Assembly: GCA_038503035.1 (NCBI GenBank)
Contig: JAVSML010024598.1
Location: 124,001 to 188,000 of the forward strand
DNA: 64,000 nucleotides
Direction of reading: 5' to 3'
From: Crocodylus rhombifer
Lineage: Eukaryota > Chordata > Crocodylia > Crocodylidae
The notes under the pieces are model-generated. The model did not search any database, was not told the origin of the DNA, and worked only from the letters and a program-made list of their open reading frames with translations. The position numbers and the translations under genes are program-made. Of the stretch, positions 1 through 12,639 are shown one piece after another. Numbering within the stretch: position 1 is the stretch's first letter; each line of letters opens with the position of its first letter.

Positions 1-2250
1 GGGGCCGGGTAGCCAGAAAATGGTGCAGGGTTGGGGGGGAGCAGGGGCCTGTGGGTCGAGAGTGGGGGCCACCGGCAGGGATGGATTAGGGTAGTGGGTC
101 GCAGGTCAGGAGTGAGGGGCATGCCAATATGAGTTCTGGTGGCCTTGGACATGAGCTCACTGCTTCTTTTTACCAAGGAAACTTAAATCAATGATGATTG
201 TGCCTGTGCTCAAAAATACTGCTAGAAGAAGGTAAACTGCAGCATAGCTAAGATGCTGTGATTCAAAGTCTTGATGGGAGAAACGAAGGGAGGATGGTCA
301 GGAGCACTGACAAATTCATGACATCCCACCAGCACCAAAGAATGCAGAAAGCCTAAGATGGATGAAAAACGATTTTATAGGTAAAAGTAGAAAAAGAAGA
401 GGGGAAACTTTTCCTCTGATTCTTTGACTTTATTTTGGTCAGCTGAGAGGTAACTGACCCTCAGCTTGGTGGGAGAAGAACTGCAACTTCCATTTTCCTT
501 TGCAGGCAGTAGAGGAGGACTGGATTTGACGTAGAGAATTCTCCTCAGCCAGCACAAGGATTGCTCGGCTCCCAGAGGCTCTGGGTTAAGGAGGCCAGGC
601 TTCTCACGGTTGCCCTGGTCAATCAGAAGTTTGAAGGTGAAAAGAGCTCCCTTTCCCTTGAAATTATGCAGCTCTGCAGGCATAATAGAAACTCAAGGTG
701 CCAGAAAGAGAGGACGTGCAAGGAAGACCTGCTGAAACAAGTCTTCAATAAGAATGCCAATCCCAGGTGGTCATCAGTATGTGTATGAGTAACCTCTGGG
801 TTTTCAAAACACACAAGCAGAGAAGTGAAAGATTTAGTTTAACCAATTAGTTCAAGTAGGAGGAAATTCAAACCTACATCTCCTACCACTCAGGATAGTG
901 CCTTAACTATCAGTCTACAAACTAGCCCAGAAAGTGATGCCATGCTACCTTGTAGACATGAATGCAGGATTCATTAGCCAGGGACAGAAGCTTTGCGGCA
1001 TGGCTTGAGGTCTTCTTCCTTAGGAGTGGGGATCTGTAAGTTTTATACCAGTTTAATTCAGTTTTTCAGCAAACAAACATTTTCAAATCTACAATCTCAC
1101 TTCATTCCAGTTTCTGAGAATCTCCATACGATAGCTCTTTATGCAATCTGCCAGTTTCCTATGTTTCATTAAGATGTTCTAAATGTTTTTCTTGTTTTTG
1201 ACACCATTCTGGGCTAAACCAAAACCTCTGGAATTACACTACTTGCAGCAAAAGTATTAAGCAGAATGACTTTTCCATGCCACTTCAACAGATCTCATTT
1301 CATGTGTTATTCATTTGAAAGCTGATATGAAAAATAATATGTGTCTCTCCCCCCCCCATGCAGAATTTCTTTCTATTATTATTGGAAGAAAAATCTTTGC
1401 AATTTGTTTGTACTTACCCAGTATTTGCAGGCAAAAGCCAAACCATTTAATTGATTACAGGCCATTTGGCAGGATCATTCAGAACCAGAATGTTCAGTTA
1501 TTTTCTCTGTATTTTTTCCCCATAATCTGAGTTAAGTGTGCAACTGCAGTAAGTTTGTTGCTCAAAGAAGTATCCCCCCTCAAGGGTTGAGACTGCTTTA
1601 CTAATAAGAGAGTTTTCTTCTCTTGTGCCTAGTGGAAATATCAGAAAAAGAAGAACCTTCTTTGTCAAGAACATTATTTTCAGAAGTTGAAACTGATATT
1701 TTGGTTGGATAGATAGTCTTAATGAGAAGACTCCAATGCATTTGTTGCAAACGTAACTGTTAATTTTGGCAATCTTAAAATACTAATTGCTTGACTTTGT
1801 TTCTCATTATCAGTGTGTTGCACCTTTTCTTTTGAAATATTTAGTTCCAGAAAAGCATATCAATTTTCATAGAAGATTCTCACTATCACTTTCACATATA
1901 CACTGATATAAAAGTTGATCAAAGAATTTCTCAACAATCAGGTATGAACTTACTCATTCAAATACAAAGGGTCACCTGTTGCATGCTGTTGTCTGACAGC
2001 AAGTTCTGCAACATTTCTGAATTGCCAGTTTTGAAAATTATTGCTGGTGAATGAATGACAAATGTTTCAGGTATGCAAATTTGCTCCTAGCTTCTCACAA
2101 GGGTAGGGAGCTGGCTAGCTTACCTACCATCAAAGTTGGCTCAGACTACTGGAAGATAAAAGAAAAGAGAAATCAACCTTAGCCATAATCCAGATTTGTA
2201 CTAGGCTATCTGTGTTCTATCATCCTCATCCCTTATAACCATATAGGCTA
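1..2250. other. No recognisable gene or element
   Basis: This AT-leaning stretch has only short chance ORFs (75 to 102 codons) with no familiar motif on either strand. A GC-rich start (1-130) and a poly-C run near 1351 are the only compositional features. I see no promoter, RNA gene or repeat that I can name. Confidence 0.5.
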
Positions 2251-2345
2251 AGTACAGAGGTTCAAAAAGCCTGAGGTGGAATCAATTCAATCTTTGCAGC
2301 TCTATCTAAGATGCACAGATTGGACTGATAATGAACTGAACTGAT
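2251..2345 (+). repeat. Dispersed repeat family with AAAAAGCC core, copy A
   Basis: The segment holds CAGAGGTTCAAAAAGCC followed by a GAGGTGGAATCAATTCA-like stretch. The same end is seen at 17091-17130 (+), 7817-7860 (-) and 31555-31616 (-). It looks like the conserved terminus of a non-autonomous element whose other end I cannot define. The GC-rich 2484-2830 block downstream may be its interior; the 154-codon ORF there is compositional. Confidence 0.45.
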
Positions 2346-3021
2346 GTTTACTGTTCCAGTGGCCAACGCAGGCAGAAGTCTACACTGGCTCAGATAAGGA
2401 GCCTGGGAGTGTTCATGCACATGTCCCATCATACCAGGCACTGCTGAAAGCTGCTAAATCCAGCAGATCAGCAACCCATAACATTGGCTACTGGACACCC
2501 CCCCCATCTCCTGCTGTCAGCTACAGGGAGAGGGAGAGCTAGCAGACAATCTCTCCCCTGTCCTGTCTCCTCACATGCTGGGCTGTGGGTGGGGAGTAAA
2601 GTCCCCTCATGGAGGCTTCCCCCTCATGCCATGCAGACCTCAGCTGCAGGGGGACAGTACCAGGCTGGGGAGGTACATTCCTCTCTTGCTCCCTCTGCCT
2701 CTCAAAGAAGTAACTGGCTAGCGAAGGGGTGGGACTGGGACTTTCACAGCTCAGGGGCTCACTGGACTGTGTGTGGGGGGGGTGGGCTTCCCCACTGCAA
2801 TGTGCAGGGGATCCATTCCTCCACTCCGCCTCCCTCTGGGCTGACAGGTGCTGGCAGGATGCAGGCTAGTGACCAGAGGCTTTACTGCCTCAGCTCTGTG
2901 AAATCTGTAAGTAGGGCCAGCCCTACTTCACTGGAGAAGATAACATAATCCAGGGCTGCAAATCATCCTGGGATCCTGGGGGACTGTGAGGTAACTTGAG
3001 TCAGAAGGGGATCTGGGACAC

Positions 3022-5302
3022 CAGGACTGTGTGAAGTAGCACTGTTCCACTTCGACTTCCGTTTTGCTGGAACAGTGTTTTGTTTCAAGTTTCATTTTAT
3101 TTCAAAAGCGCTGTTCCATTTCATTTTGTTGAAACTGTTTTGCTGTTTCGATGCTGTTTTGATGTTTCACCCATAAGCTATTTTGCACCCAGTGCTGGAA
3201 AGATCGGTACTGCCGCTGGCCTCAGCCAGCAACACCAGCCTCCTGTCATCTGGCAGGCAGATTGGGGGCCCACAACACTGGGAGGAGTCCAACACAGCCC
3301 CCACAGCCCTCCTGGGGGTGTGGGTGGGCCCCTGATCTGCCTGCTGGATGACAGGAGGCTGGTGCTGCTGGCTGGGGCCAGCAGCAGCACTGATCTTTCC
3401 AGCACTGGGTGCAGGTTGCTCTGGTCCTAGCCAGATCACTCAAGGCTGGTGTTGCTGGCAGGCAGATTGGGGTCCCTGGCAACCTGGGACGAGTTGGCAG
3501 AGCCTACAGCCTTCCTGGGAGTGGAGGGAGCCCCCAGTAGGCCTGCTGGATCACAGGAGGTTGCTCCTGCCACCTGGGATGGTGCTGGGTGCAGTCCACA
3601 TCCAGCACTGGGAAGATCAGTGCTGCTGCTGGCCCCAGCTGGCTACACCAGCATCCTGTCACCTGGCAGGCAGATCAGGGGTTACCTGCACCCCTGGGAG
3701 GGCTATGCCAGAGTGCTTCTGGGGGGGTGCAGGCCCCCAATCTGCCTACTGGATGAGAGGAGGCTGGTTCTGATGCCTAGGGCCAGAAGCAGGGCCCGGG
3801 GTAAATCAGCTCATACGGGGACCTGCCCCTGCCCTGGGGTTGGGTCGGGGGCAGGTCCCTCCACCCTCCTTGGGTTGGCTCTGGTGTGGGGCCCGGAGCA
3901 AACCAGCTTGGGTGGGGACCCACCCCTGCCCTGCCCTGCACTGCCCCTGGCCTGAACCAGCCTCCTGTGATCCAGCAGGCAGATTGGGGGCCTGCACCCC
4001 CAGAAGCAGACCAGTGCAGCCCTCTCAGGGGTGGGGGCAGGCCCCTGATCTGCCTGCAAGATGACAGGAGGCTGGTTGTTGGCTGGGGCCAGAGGCAACA
4101 CTGATCTTCCTGGCATTGGTTGTGGGCTGCACCCAGCGCTGTCCCAGGTGGTAGGAGCAGCCTCCTGTGATCTGGCAGGCCAATTGAGGGCACCCTGCAC
4201 CCCTGGGAGGGCTGTGGGGCTCTGCCAATTACTCCTGGTGGTGCAAGGGTCCCCCAGTCTGCCTGCCAGATCACTCAAGGCTGATGCTGCTGACTGGGAC
4301 TGGAGCTGGGCGCAGCCCATGCCAGGAAGATCAGTGCTGCTGCTGACCCCAGCTGGCAGCACCAGCCTCCTGTCATCCAGCAGGAATATCAGGGGCCCAC
4401 CCACACCCCTGGGAGGGTTTCAGGGACTGTGCTGGACTCCTCCTGGGGGTGCAGCCCCTGATCTTCCTGCTGGATGACAGGAGGCTGGTAATGCTGGCTG
4501 GCTGAGGCCAGCAGCAGCACTGAGCATTGGGTGTGGGCTGCACCCCAGGTGGCAGCACCAGCCTCCTATTATCTGGCAGGCATATTGGGGGCTAGCCTGC
4601 ACCACTGGGAGGGCTGCGGGGGCTGTGCTGGACTGCCCCCAGGGTGCAGACCCCCAATCTGCCTGCCAGATAATAGGAGGCTGGTGCTGCTTTCTGGGAC
4701 TGGTGCTGGGTACAGCCCATGCCAGGAAGATCAGTGCTGCCATTGGCCCCAGCTGGCAGCACCAGCCTGCTGTCATCCAGCAGGCAGATTGGGGGCTTGT
4801 CCACACCCCCAGGAGGGCTGTTGCAGCTGTGCCAGACTCCTCCTGGGGGTGTGGGCCCTTGGTTTGCCTGCTGGATCACAGGAGGCTAGTGCTGCCGGCT
4901 GGCAGCAGCAGACGCACCAATCTTCCCAGCTCTGGGTGCGGGCTGCACCCAGCACTGGTCCCAGGTGGCAGCACCAGCCTTCTGTCATCCAGCAGGCAGA
5001 TCAGGGGCCCAAACCCCCAGGAGGAGTCCAGCACAGCCCTCCCAGGGGTGCAGGTGGGCCCCCCAATCTGCCGACTAGATGACAGGAGGCTGTCACTGCT
5101 GGCTGGGACCAGTGCTGAAGCCAAGTAAGCCTGGACTCAAAACTCAAAATGTTTTGAAACTTTCAAAACCTTTTGAGTGCTCTTGTTTTGTTTTGAAGCT
5201 GTTTCGAAGACTTTTGTTTCATTTTGATGTTGCTGTTTTGAGCTTGAGATGCATGGAAACAGCTTCAAAATGAAACACTGGGAGAAATTTCTCACAGTCA
5301 TA
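3022..5302. mobile_element. Non-autonomous hAT-like element with internal palindromic array
   Basis: The ends are related inverted repeats: CAGGACTGTG at the left and, read on the minus strand, TATGACTGTG at the right (8 of 10 match). They are flanked by a possible 8-bp duplication, TGGGACAC and TGTAACAC (6 of 8). Inside each end lie T-rich stretches of alternating TTTCATTTTG and TTTTGAAAC type, shared with the better-defined element at 17308-18107. That element has an exact 8-bp duplication, which is why I assign this one to hAT. The middle is a GC-rich array of palindromic units. There is no transposase; the many ORFs here are by-products of composition. Confidence 0.6.
3180..5110. repeat. 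Tandem array of about 200-bp palindromic units
   Basis: The sequence alternates between a plus-type arm (CCAGCCTCCTGTCATC near 3236, 3955, 4164, 4362, 4557, 4759, 4973) and its reverse complement (GATGACAGGAGGCTGG near 3347, 4061, 4269, 4474, 4668, 4873, 5078). Arms of a pair lie about 105-115 bp apart and successive units repeat about every 195-214 bp. Each unit can fold into a hairpin. Some pairs share private variants on both arms, for example CCTATTATC at about 4564 with GATAATAGG at 4668. Confidence 0.85.
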
Positions 5303-5494
5303 TGTAACACAGGTTCAGTAGACTGATTTAACCTCAATCAGTTAAAGTCTGATACTACATCCAACCAGGTTTACTGTAAATGAGGTTCAGCTATTTTGAA
5401 GGCAGATGATACGCACTGAACTTCTGTTATGTTACAGGTTTGAATCGCTTTCTGATAACTTATACCAGTTTATGTGTAACTTTTATGTAACCAG

Positions 5495-6285
5495 TTTGTG
5501 GCCTTCAACTCTGAAAAATGCAAGGTACTCCACCTTGGGAAGAAGAACCTGCAGCATGTTTATAGGCTCAGCAGTGCTACAGTTGCTAGCACCAGGGCTG
5601 AAAGGGACTTGGGGGTCATGATTGACCACAAGATGAATATGAGCAACCAACGTGATGTTGCAGCCAGCAAAGCAACCAAAACTCTGGCTTGCATCCATAG
5701 ATACTTCTCTAGCAAATCCCAGGATGTCATCCTCCCACTGTACTCTGCCTTGGTGAGGCTGCAGCTGGAGTATTGTATCCAATTCTGGGCTCCACAATTT
5801 AAAAAGGATGTGGAGAAGCTTGAGAGAGTCCAGAGGAGAGCCACGCACATGATCAGAGGGCAGGAAAACAGACCTTATGATGACAGGCTGAGAGCTACAG
5901 GACTTCTCAGCCTGGAAAAGCGCAGGCTCAGGGGGGACCTGGTGACTGCCTAAAAGTACATAAGGGGTGTACATCAAAATCTGGGGGAACACCTGTTCAC
6001 CAGAGTGCCCCATGGGATGACAAGGTCAAATGGTCACAGACTTTTCCAAGACTGTTTGAGGCTGGACATAAGGAAGAACTTCGTTACAGTCCGAGCCCCC
6101 AAGGCCTGGAACAGACTGCTAGCAGAGGTGGTGCAAGCACCTGCTGTGGACTCCTTTAAGAGTCAACTGGATGTTTATCTTGCTGGGATCCTGTGACCCC
6201 AGCTGACTTCCTGCCCCTGGGGCAGGGGGCTGGACTGATTGATCTTCCAAGGCCCCTTCCAGCCCTAACATCTATGAAAAATAAC
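5495..6285 (+). mobile_element. CR1 LINE 3' fragment (5'-truncated)
   Basis: The translation gives the CR1 ORF2 C-terminus: NSEKCKVLHLG at the start, LVRLQLEYCIQFWAPQFKKD and ERVQRRATHMIRGQ in the middle, and RLDIRKNFVTVRAPKAWN with a YLAGIL stop at the end. One frame change near 5950 (ACTGCCTAAAAGT) breaks the frame. The 3' UTR ends in CCTTCCAGCCCTAACATCTATGAAA, the CR1 tail. It begins after the RT catalytic motif, so it is a dead 5'-truncated insertion. It resembles the 33780-37456 subfamily closely. Confidence 0.9.
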
Positions 6286-7354
6286 TTTTGTCCCTAGCTA
6301 ATGAGGATCTTTGAAAATGTAACATGTTCTTAAATATTTATAGGATCAAGATGCCTTTTTATGAACTACTGTATGGGCACATTTATTTAGATTTAGATTA
6401 AATCTGTTCCTAATTGATTTAGGTTAAATCAAATTAAGTTCAGTTTAAATCAAAGTGGGAGTCTCTATGCAACCTTTTGCATCAGTTTAGATAAAAATAT
6501 TTTAAAATCTCATGCTTAGACAATACCTTCTTTACAAGAAGGTGGGGTTTACATCAAGATACATAACTTGAGGTATCTAAGATATAAAACCTTAAGTAAT
6601 TAAGGCACAAGTAGTTTTTACCTCAGTGGGGCTAGTCAAGGCCAGCCCTACACATGCTGCCAGTTCCACATTTAACAAGAAGAAATAAACAGTATTATAT
6701 ATTTGCAAAATATCTGAGATAATGAAGGAATTTAATTCACTTGGATCCTTAAAAATCTATTAAATGTAATACTGAATTAACATACTTGTTTGCATTTGAT
6801 ATAGTATGCACAGCATATCAGTCCGTTACATAAGGAGCTTTGGAAGAAAGGCATTTTTATAAAATGCAATGTATTATTATCATTATTAATATGTTAACTA
6901 TTGCCAGAACTTATAAAGCAAGCTAAGTTGTTACTCAATCAATAGGACTTTAACAATGACTGCTACAATATTAGTGGGACTGATTCCAGTCCATAATAAT
7001 GCTAAAGTCCAATTCAATTGCCTTAAGCAGGAAAGAGAGAATTTTGTAAATCTCCTTCCTACATAATTTTTCTTGCCTCTTTTTTGTAGCAGGCAGTGCC
7101 TCTGCTAAGAGATGCATGCCATTTTGAATACCAGTAGAGACTTTAATTGCAAATTTTAGTCAGATGATGCTCCTTGCTTATTGTGACAGAGCAAAAAATA
7201 CTCCATTTCACTCCACCATGTATAATCGTACTATCATTTTCAACAAGTATTTTTGCCTTTTAGAAATATAAGACCGAATAAATTTTCCATAAATTTATTG
7301 GACACAATTCATTTTTCAATTTGCTACAGGTAAAAAGAGGAAAAATGTTTAAGG
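6286..7354. other. AT-rich, nothing recognisable
   Basis: There are no ORFs of note and no named repeat. A short stretch near 6383-6450 repeats GATTTAGATTAAATC-like words in both orientations, also seen near 7500, and may be a relic of the AAAAAGCC repeat family. Confidence 0.4.
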
Positions 7355-7860
7355 CTGGGCACAGAGTTTATACATAAACTGCGATAAGTAGCCGGAAACT
7401 GGTTCAAATTTGTAACACAATAGAAGATCAGAGCACATAAACTACTTTCAAAATGGTTATAACCAGTTTAAGATAATCCTGGAGATAGATGTAGTATCAG
7501 ACTTAACTGATTTAGGTTAAATTGGTTTATTAAACTTCTGTCTCAGATGCCCTCCAGATTCAAATTGACTTACAGTTTCCCAGCATCCCAAGATGCTTTG
7601 CACCTCTTCTGTAACCCCCTTCCCCTCACCCTTGCAGGATGACAAACTATTCTTGGCCCAAGCTGTCTTCTGCAACTGAGCTGGGAGGCATGCTCTAGTG
7701 TTTCCTAGCTGCTGGTCTGAGCCATTGTAGGCATGTGGCTGCATTTCCAGAATCAAAACTGGATGTCTGTTCACTTGATTATTGGTTCCATCTGTGCAAC
7801 TTAGACTAACCTGCAAAGACTGAATTGATCCAGCCTCTGGCTTTTTAATTGTCTGTAGTT
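7355..7860 (-). repeat. Dispersed repeat family with AAAAAGCC core, copy B (minus)
   Basis: Read on the minus strand from 7860, the end is ACAGACAATTAAAAAGCC, then GAGGCTGGATCAATTCA. This matches the terminus at 17091. The inner part, with GATAAGTAGCCGG and AACTGGTTCAAATTTG, also resembles 5310-5490 in the opposite orientation. The left boundary near 7355 is approximate. No coding capacity is seen. Confidence 0.4.
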
Positions 7861-9947
7861 AGCCTTACTGAAATGTTATACCTTTGTTGCACATCCCTTG
7901 TAAAACTCACTGGTGGCCTTTCATGAGGCTGCTGCTTGGGCTGGAAGCTGAACTCCTTGTGTTCTTAATTCTCCCTGGGTAGCGGTTGGCCTCAATATTG
8001 GTTACATTCTTAGATTCTCTGGAATGAACACTTCCCAGGTAAAACTTCTCTGTCTCTTATTCCATCATAGAAGTATGGTACCATAGAATCTCCCTAGGGC
8101 TGCAAGGTCAGTACTGAATCTCTTCATTGACCAGTGGCTTAAGCAGCCCCTTTACAAAGACCTTCAGCCGTGTAAACACTCTGGATGCATAGTTCATCTC
8201 AAACATACACTTGAGCTTTGAAATGACCTCAAACACTTGTTCACTTTTTAAATAGCACAAAAGGCAAATCAATAAAGACAAAAACAAATCAACCTCCTCC
8301 ACCCCACGCAACACCCTTGCAGTTGCACATTTCCTGACCTCTTTTTCCTCAGAAAAAATCTTTCTTTCCTCTGGAGTGTTTTCTGGAGCACACTTTTAGG
8401 TAAGAGTCCTCTACCACAATCAGGCTTCTTCCCTCGTGACTGATGGATTCTCTTTTGAATCATGAAGTCTCTCTCTTCTAACTCAATATCTTCTAACCTT
8501 AGTTGATTCCACAGCTGCAAGCAGTCCTCTATTCCACAGATCATGCTTTTTTTGTTCCTCTTGCTCTGTAGGATGACTACGCCAAGCCCTGCTCATCTGT
8601 AGGTAAGATGGAGAAAAACTGGCTTCAGCCAATTAGCTATTGTATCCCTGGGCCTGATCTATTCGACAATTGATAACCCTTAATGACTTATCTCTTCAAA
8701 AACTTGACTTGGTACCACTGCCCTACTCCTTTGACAAGATGAAAATACATAAAGTTAATGGACTATAACTGGAATTCATACATTTTATATTCATTTTCTA
8801 AATCATCACAATTTGCAGTATTGTGACTTAATATTAGGTAGTCCACCAGGAGGTTGTTAATTTTTTGCTTATACCAGGTCAGAAGTTTTGAATGGAAAAA
8901 TATTTAAACAAATCATGGCTAGAGGAACAGTGAAAATACCTTAATTTGTCAATATAGCCATCTTTATAGATTTTAGAGTAGTGTTATTTCTGAAACTGAC
9001 ACTCTTCCTTTGCAAAGATAAGCTACTCAGCTTTTTGCCAGTCCCTTCTTGATTGATTTATATTTAAAAGTCATAATGGGTTGGACTTAAACAAATACTC
9101 TTAGTGAATTTGCAACAAGCTTTCATCTAAGCCATGTTCACGTCATTGTTTCTAATGTCAAACGTACTGAGGAAATTCTAGCAATAAAATTCTTTTTTAT
9201 TTTCTTTGCCTACACTGCCAAGCACGTTCTTATTTTAGCTGATAACTATGTCTGGTGCTTTACCACTGCATTTTAAAGGCAAAAACATGAATTGATCACA
9301 GCAAAAAGGGGAAAAAAATCACTAAAACATAGAAAATAAAAATAAAAGCATTGCTTTGATTTAAATTACTTTGTATTGTTACAGTCCAGTGCAAGGGGTT
9401 GAAACTGCTATGATAACTGAGTTAAACTATGAACTAACTCTGGAAAAATCATCTTTTTGACAGCAGTAGCTCTACATTGCTGAAATAATCCTCTTTTGAT
9501 AGTAGTATTGTGCAGGGGGAGCAGGGCATCTCAGTCCATTTCTAATTCTGCAGGAAAATTCAAGGACTGAACTGTGATGGAGAATCTGCCTGCTGGTCTT
9601 CTTTAATTCTTCCATGAGTATTATGATTTTGCCTACACCCACAATAAAATATCTGAAAATGTGGCACTTCAGATTGGCATCATTAAGGCTGTTTCTGCTT
9701 GCATTAGGTACTGTCTTGAGTTCCTATGTACGGATAAAGATACACTTTAAGCACATTCTGGGTCTGTGACTGAGACCAGAATTTAGCTCAATTCATTAGA
9801 GGTGAAAGGATTCAAATGTGCTCAAACTGACTCCTGGGACTAAACAGAATCAAATTTTGGAGTGTTCAAAATCTGGTTTCTAATATGACATCTCCTATTT
9901 CATACCTCAAAAGAGAGAAAACAAACTTTTTTGGCTTTCCTGCTGGG
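7861..9947. other. No recognisable gene or element
   Basis: Short ORFs on the minus strand at 8108-8544 (68 and 91 codons) show no known motif and no splice-supported continuation. The rest is AT-rich. Confidence 0.45.
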
Positions 9948-10652
9948 CACTGAAGGTGTAATCATAGGCAGAGGGAGAATTTTTTTTGGGGGGGTGGGGG
10001 TGGGGCTGAACATGTGCATGCATGCACTACCCCAGGTGGGAAAGTCTGCGGGGGAAGGGGCAGGGGGAGGGAGTGGGGTTGATGCTGGGACTGGGCGGGG
10101 TTTGGAGTGAGTGGAGCTGAGCCAGGATCAGAATCAGGGCCGGGGCCTACTGTGCCTGTACAGCTACCCCTTTCCCCATGCCCAGGGTTGTTGCCTGGCA
10201 CCAGCACCCCCATGCCAATGAATCTTTTGCCCCCCAGCTCTGCAGCAGCCCCAGCCCTGCACTGTCCAGCAGGGCCAAGAGTCAGGAGCTAAAGTGGGGC
10301 CAGCCTTGGCTGAGTCCCCAGTCCAGAGGGGATGGAGCCCCAAGGACCCCCATGCCTGGCCCACCCTGAGTCGAGATGGGGTGCGAGACAAAGCCACAGC
10401 TCATCTGGGAGCGTATGGTTGGGGTGGAAGCTCTCACCTCTGCATGCGTCCCTGAAGGGCGTGGAGGGCATGTGCCCCCAGATCTACATGGGGTGGGACA
10501 GGGCGGACTGCTGCTTCAGGCTCAGGCCAGGGCAACACTGGATTCTTCCCTGGGATGGGCAGCTGTGATGCTGGGAGGGAGACTGGGGGGGCTACGGTGA
10601 ATTTTTGGGTGGCTATGCCCCACGCCATAGCCCCCTTCTAGTGTCACCACTG
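9948..10652. mobile_element. Probable GC-rich hAT-like element
   Basis: The right end reads CTTCTAGTGTCACCACTG, the reverse complement of a CAGTGGTGAC-type terminus also found at 49981. The left end near 9948 (CACTGAAGGTGTAATCATAGG) is a degraded partner. Candidate flanking 8-mers CTGCTGGG and CAGCTCTG agree at only 5 of 8. The interior is G-rich after a T run (9981-10020), and overlapping ORFs of 60-83 codons there are compositional. Confidence 0.42.
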
Positions 10653-11875
10653 CAGCTCTGGCCCCAGCCCACAGTGGCTCCTTTGGGTGTTACTGGCTAC
10701 AAAACCTGGCCTGCCTTAATTCCAACAGCTGGATGACTTGGGCAGAGCTTTGATTTGCTATGCATTGCTGTAGTTATTAGTTCTGGGTCTCTATTTAAAT
10801 ATCTTAATGTAAGTCACTCTGAGTCTCTGTTAGGAGAGCAGCATATAAATTGCATATATGTAAATACATAAATAAATAATGCATGCATAAAGTATGCTGT
10901 CTTCAATTCTCAGTATTTACCCATTCTTTTACTTAGCCATTTTCAATTCTTATATTTATAATGAAGCTATGCATGACTTTGTGCCAGGGCAGCGTGCATT
11001 GGACAGCATGAGACATTTTGTAACCTTTGATTCCACACCACTTGTAGCACTTTTTGTAACCTTTGAGTCCACACCCTTGTAGAAGGGTTTAAGAGGTTTA
11101 AATGGCAGGCACACCTTGAAAAGCTTCACAGAGATTGCAACCAGCCCAGTAAGAAGAAAGAGTTGTTAATAAATGGGATATTATTTTGTGGGCTGTGGGG
11201 CAGTGCTTCCACAGCTGGCGTGTAATTGAATGACCTTCATGCAAGGTTGGCTGTGAAATAAGCAGGGATAACTCTGATGAATATGCGGAGCAGTGCATCC
11301 ACAGGTGGTAGATAGTGGACTGACCTTCAGGGAAGGTTTGCTCTGAAATAAGCAGAGGTAATAACTCTGATGAATAAGCAGTCACAGACCAAACAGTGGC
11401 AGCCCCACCAGGATGTGGTGAGAACAGCAGATGGCATTGGTTTCCCTCCTGAAAAGCCACATATATCCTTTGATGGTGCTGTGACATTGTGAGTACAGGT
11501 TACCACTATAATAAGATTGCCCATCACCCAGCCATGGGTCCCTAAGTCTCCAATAGCAGAGCAGGTGGAAGAAGATGTTAGAATATGAATTGCTGTGAAA
11601 GTGGATGAAGGCTGCAGTGGAATGAGATCTCCAGTTGTCTTGGTCTCCTTGCCATTGGATCAAGGTCCCATTCTGTCAAGAGCCATCTGTAAGCTGATGT
11701 GCAGCAGCTTCTCTATAATAAAAGAAGTCATGCACAGGCATCTTCCATGAAAACAGCTTCTCTAGCACATTTGTCAAGCCCTTTGGTGACCAGGTAATGG
11801 CAACAGGATCAGGATTGTGAGGTCTGGAAGCTCCTAGTCATGAGCTGTCATGAAGTCAGCAATTATAAGAAGGTT
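10653..11875. other. Unassigned; SINE-tail-like segment at about 10800-10885
   Basis: At 10800-10885 the pattern GAGAGCAGCATATAAATTG followed by AAATACATAAATAAATAA resembles the 3' tail shared by some amniote SINEs and LINEs. No RNA polymerase III A/B boxes could be placed with confidence upstream. A minus-strand ORF of 129 codons (11098-11487) shows internally repeated SELSLLISQPT-like words reflecting a local DNA duplication, not a protein family I know. Confidence 0.35.
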
Positions 11876-11883
11876 ATCTAGCA

Positions 11884-12495
11884 CAGTGGTTCTCAACCTT
11901 TTTTGCATGAGGACCCATTTGTAAACATCAATGGCCAGTCCTGACCCAACAAATTGTTTAAGCAGAAAACACACAAGTATTTTGGCCCCCAAATATTTAT
12001 TACACACTACAAGTTAGAGCAGCTCAACAGTCTTAATTTTAAAGACAGAATTAAACTTGAACAGGAAAACATTAACAGCAATATTAGCACGTGGCCCTTC
12101 ATTATTCCCAGGTGACATTCATCATTGTGCAATATGTACAGTGCAAATTTCTGCTGCCCCTCAGTCCTGACTTGCACCCCTTGGCTCTGCTGGTGGCCCT
12201 CAGTCACATCCCAAAGCCATCGACCCCCCAGCCCTGCTGGTACCCATCACTCCTGATTTGCTGCCCCCACCTCTAGGCCCCAGCCCTCCAGTATGTGGAA
12301 GAGGGGGTGAGAGTGTGGTGCTGGGGAGGGGTGTGTACCTACAATGGGCATAGGGCTGCAACCTGCAATTTTCCACGTTTCTTCCTTAAAGGAGAAAATA
12401 CGTTATTGCCCATGTTTTTCCACGATTGTTCATGGCCCTTTCATACATTCTTGTGACCCACTTTTGGGTCGTGATCCATGAGTTGAGGAATGCTG
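11884..12495. mobile_element. hAT (Charlie-type) element with CAGTGGTTCTCAACC end
   Basis: The left terminus is CAGTGGTTCTCAACC at 11884. The right terminus GTTGAGGAATGCTG is a diverged inverted copy. They are flanked by 8-bp duplications ATCTAGCA (11876-11883) and GTCTAGCA (12496-12503), 7 of 8 identical. CAGTGGTTCTCAA ends are typical of Charlie-type hAT non-autonomous elements. It has no transposase. The interior resembles the element at 60991-62055 in its GAGG/ACCCATTTG and C-rich portions. Confidence 0.82.
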
Positions 12496-12639
12496 GTCTA
12501 GCACTTGGATGAGACAGGAGTGCAATTCAGCAGCTGTACCTGTGACTGTGCAGCCCTCTTCAGGATCCACTCTGCTCACCTTACATAGGGAGAGGGGTAG
12601 AAAAGGTGCCCTAAACATAACTTGTTTAATGCAGTATTC

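Noticed and set aside
3180..5110. CRISPR-like regular spacing
   Set aside because: Units are about 200 bp, imperfect and palindromic within a transposon of an animal genome; no short identical repeats with unique spacers.
3348..5128. Several 130-197 codon ORFs in the palindromic array
   Set aside because: They recur on both strands with the same CCWxQ / AGRxGACxP words because the DNA units are inverted repeats.
10107..10628. Cluster of ORFs that might be a GC-rich host exon
   Set aside because: Six overlapping frames on both strands, no conserved motif, and located between hAT-like ends.
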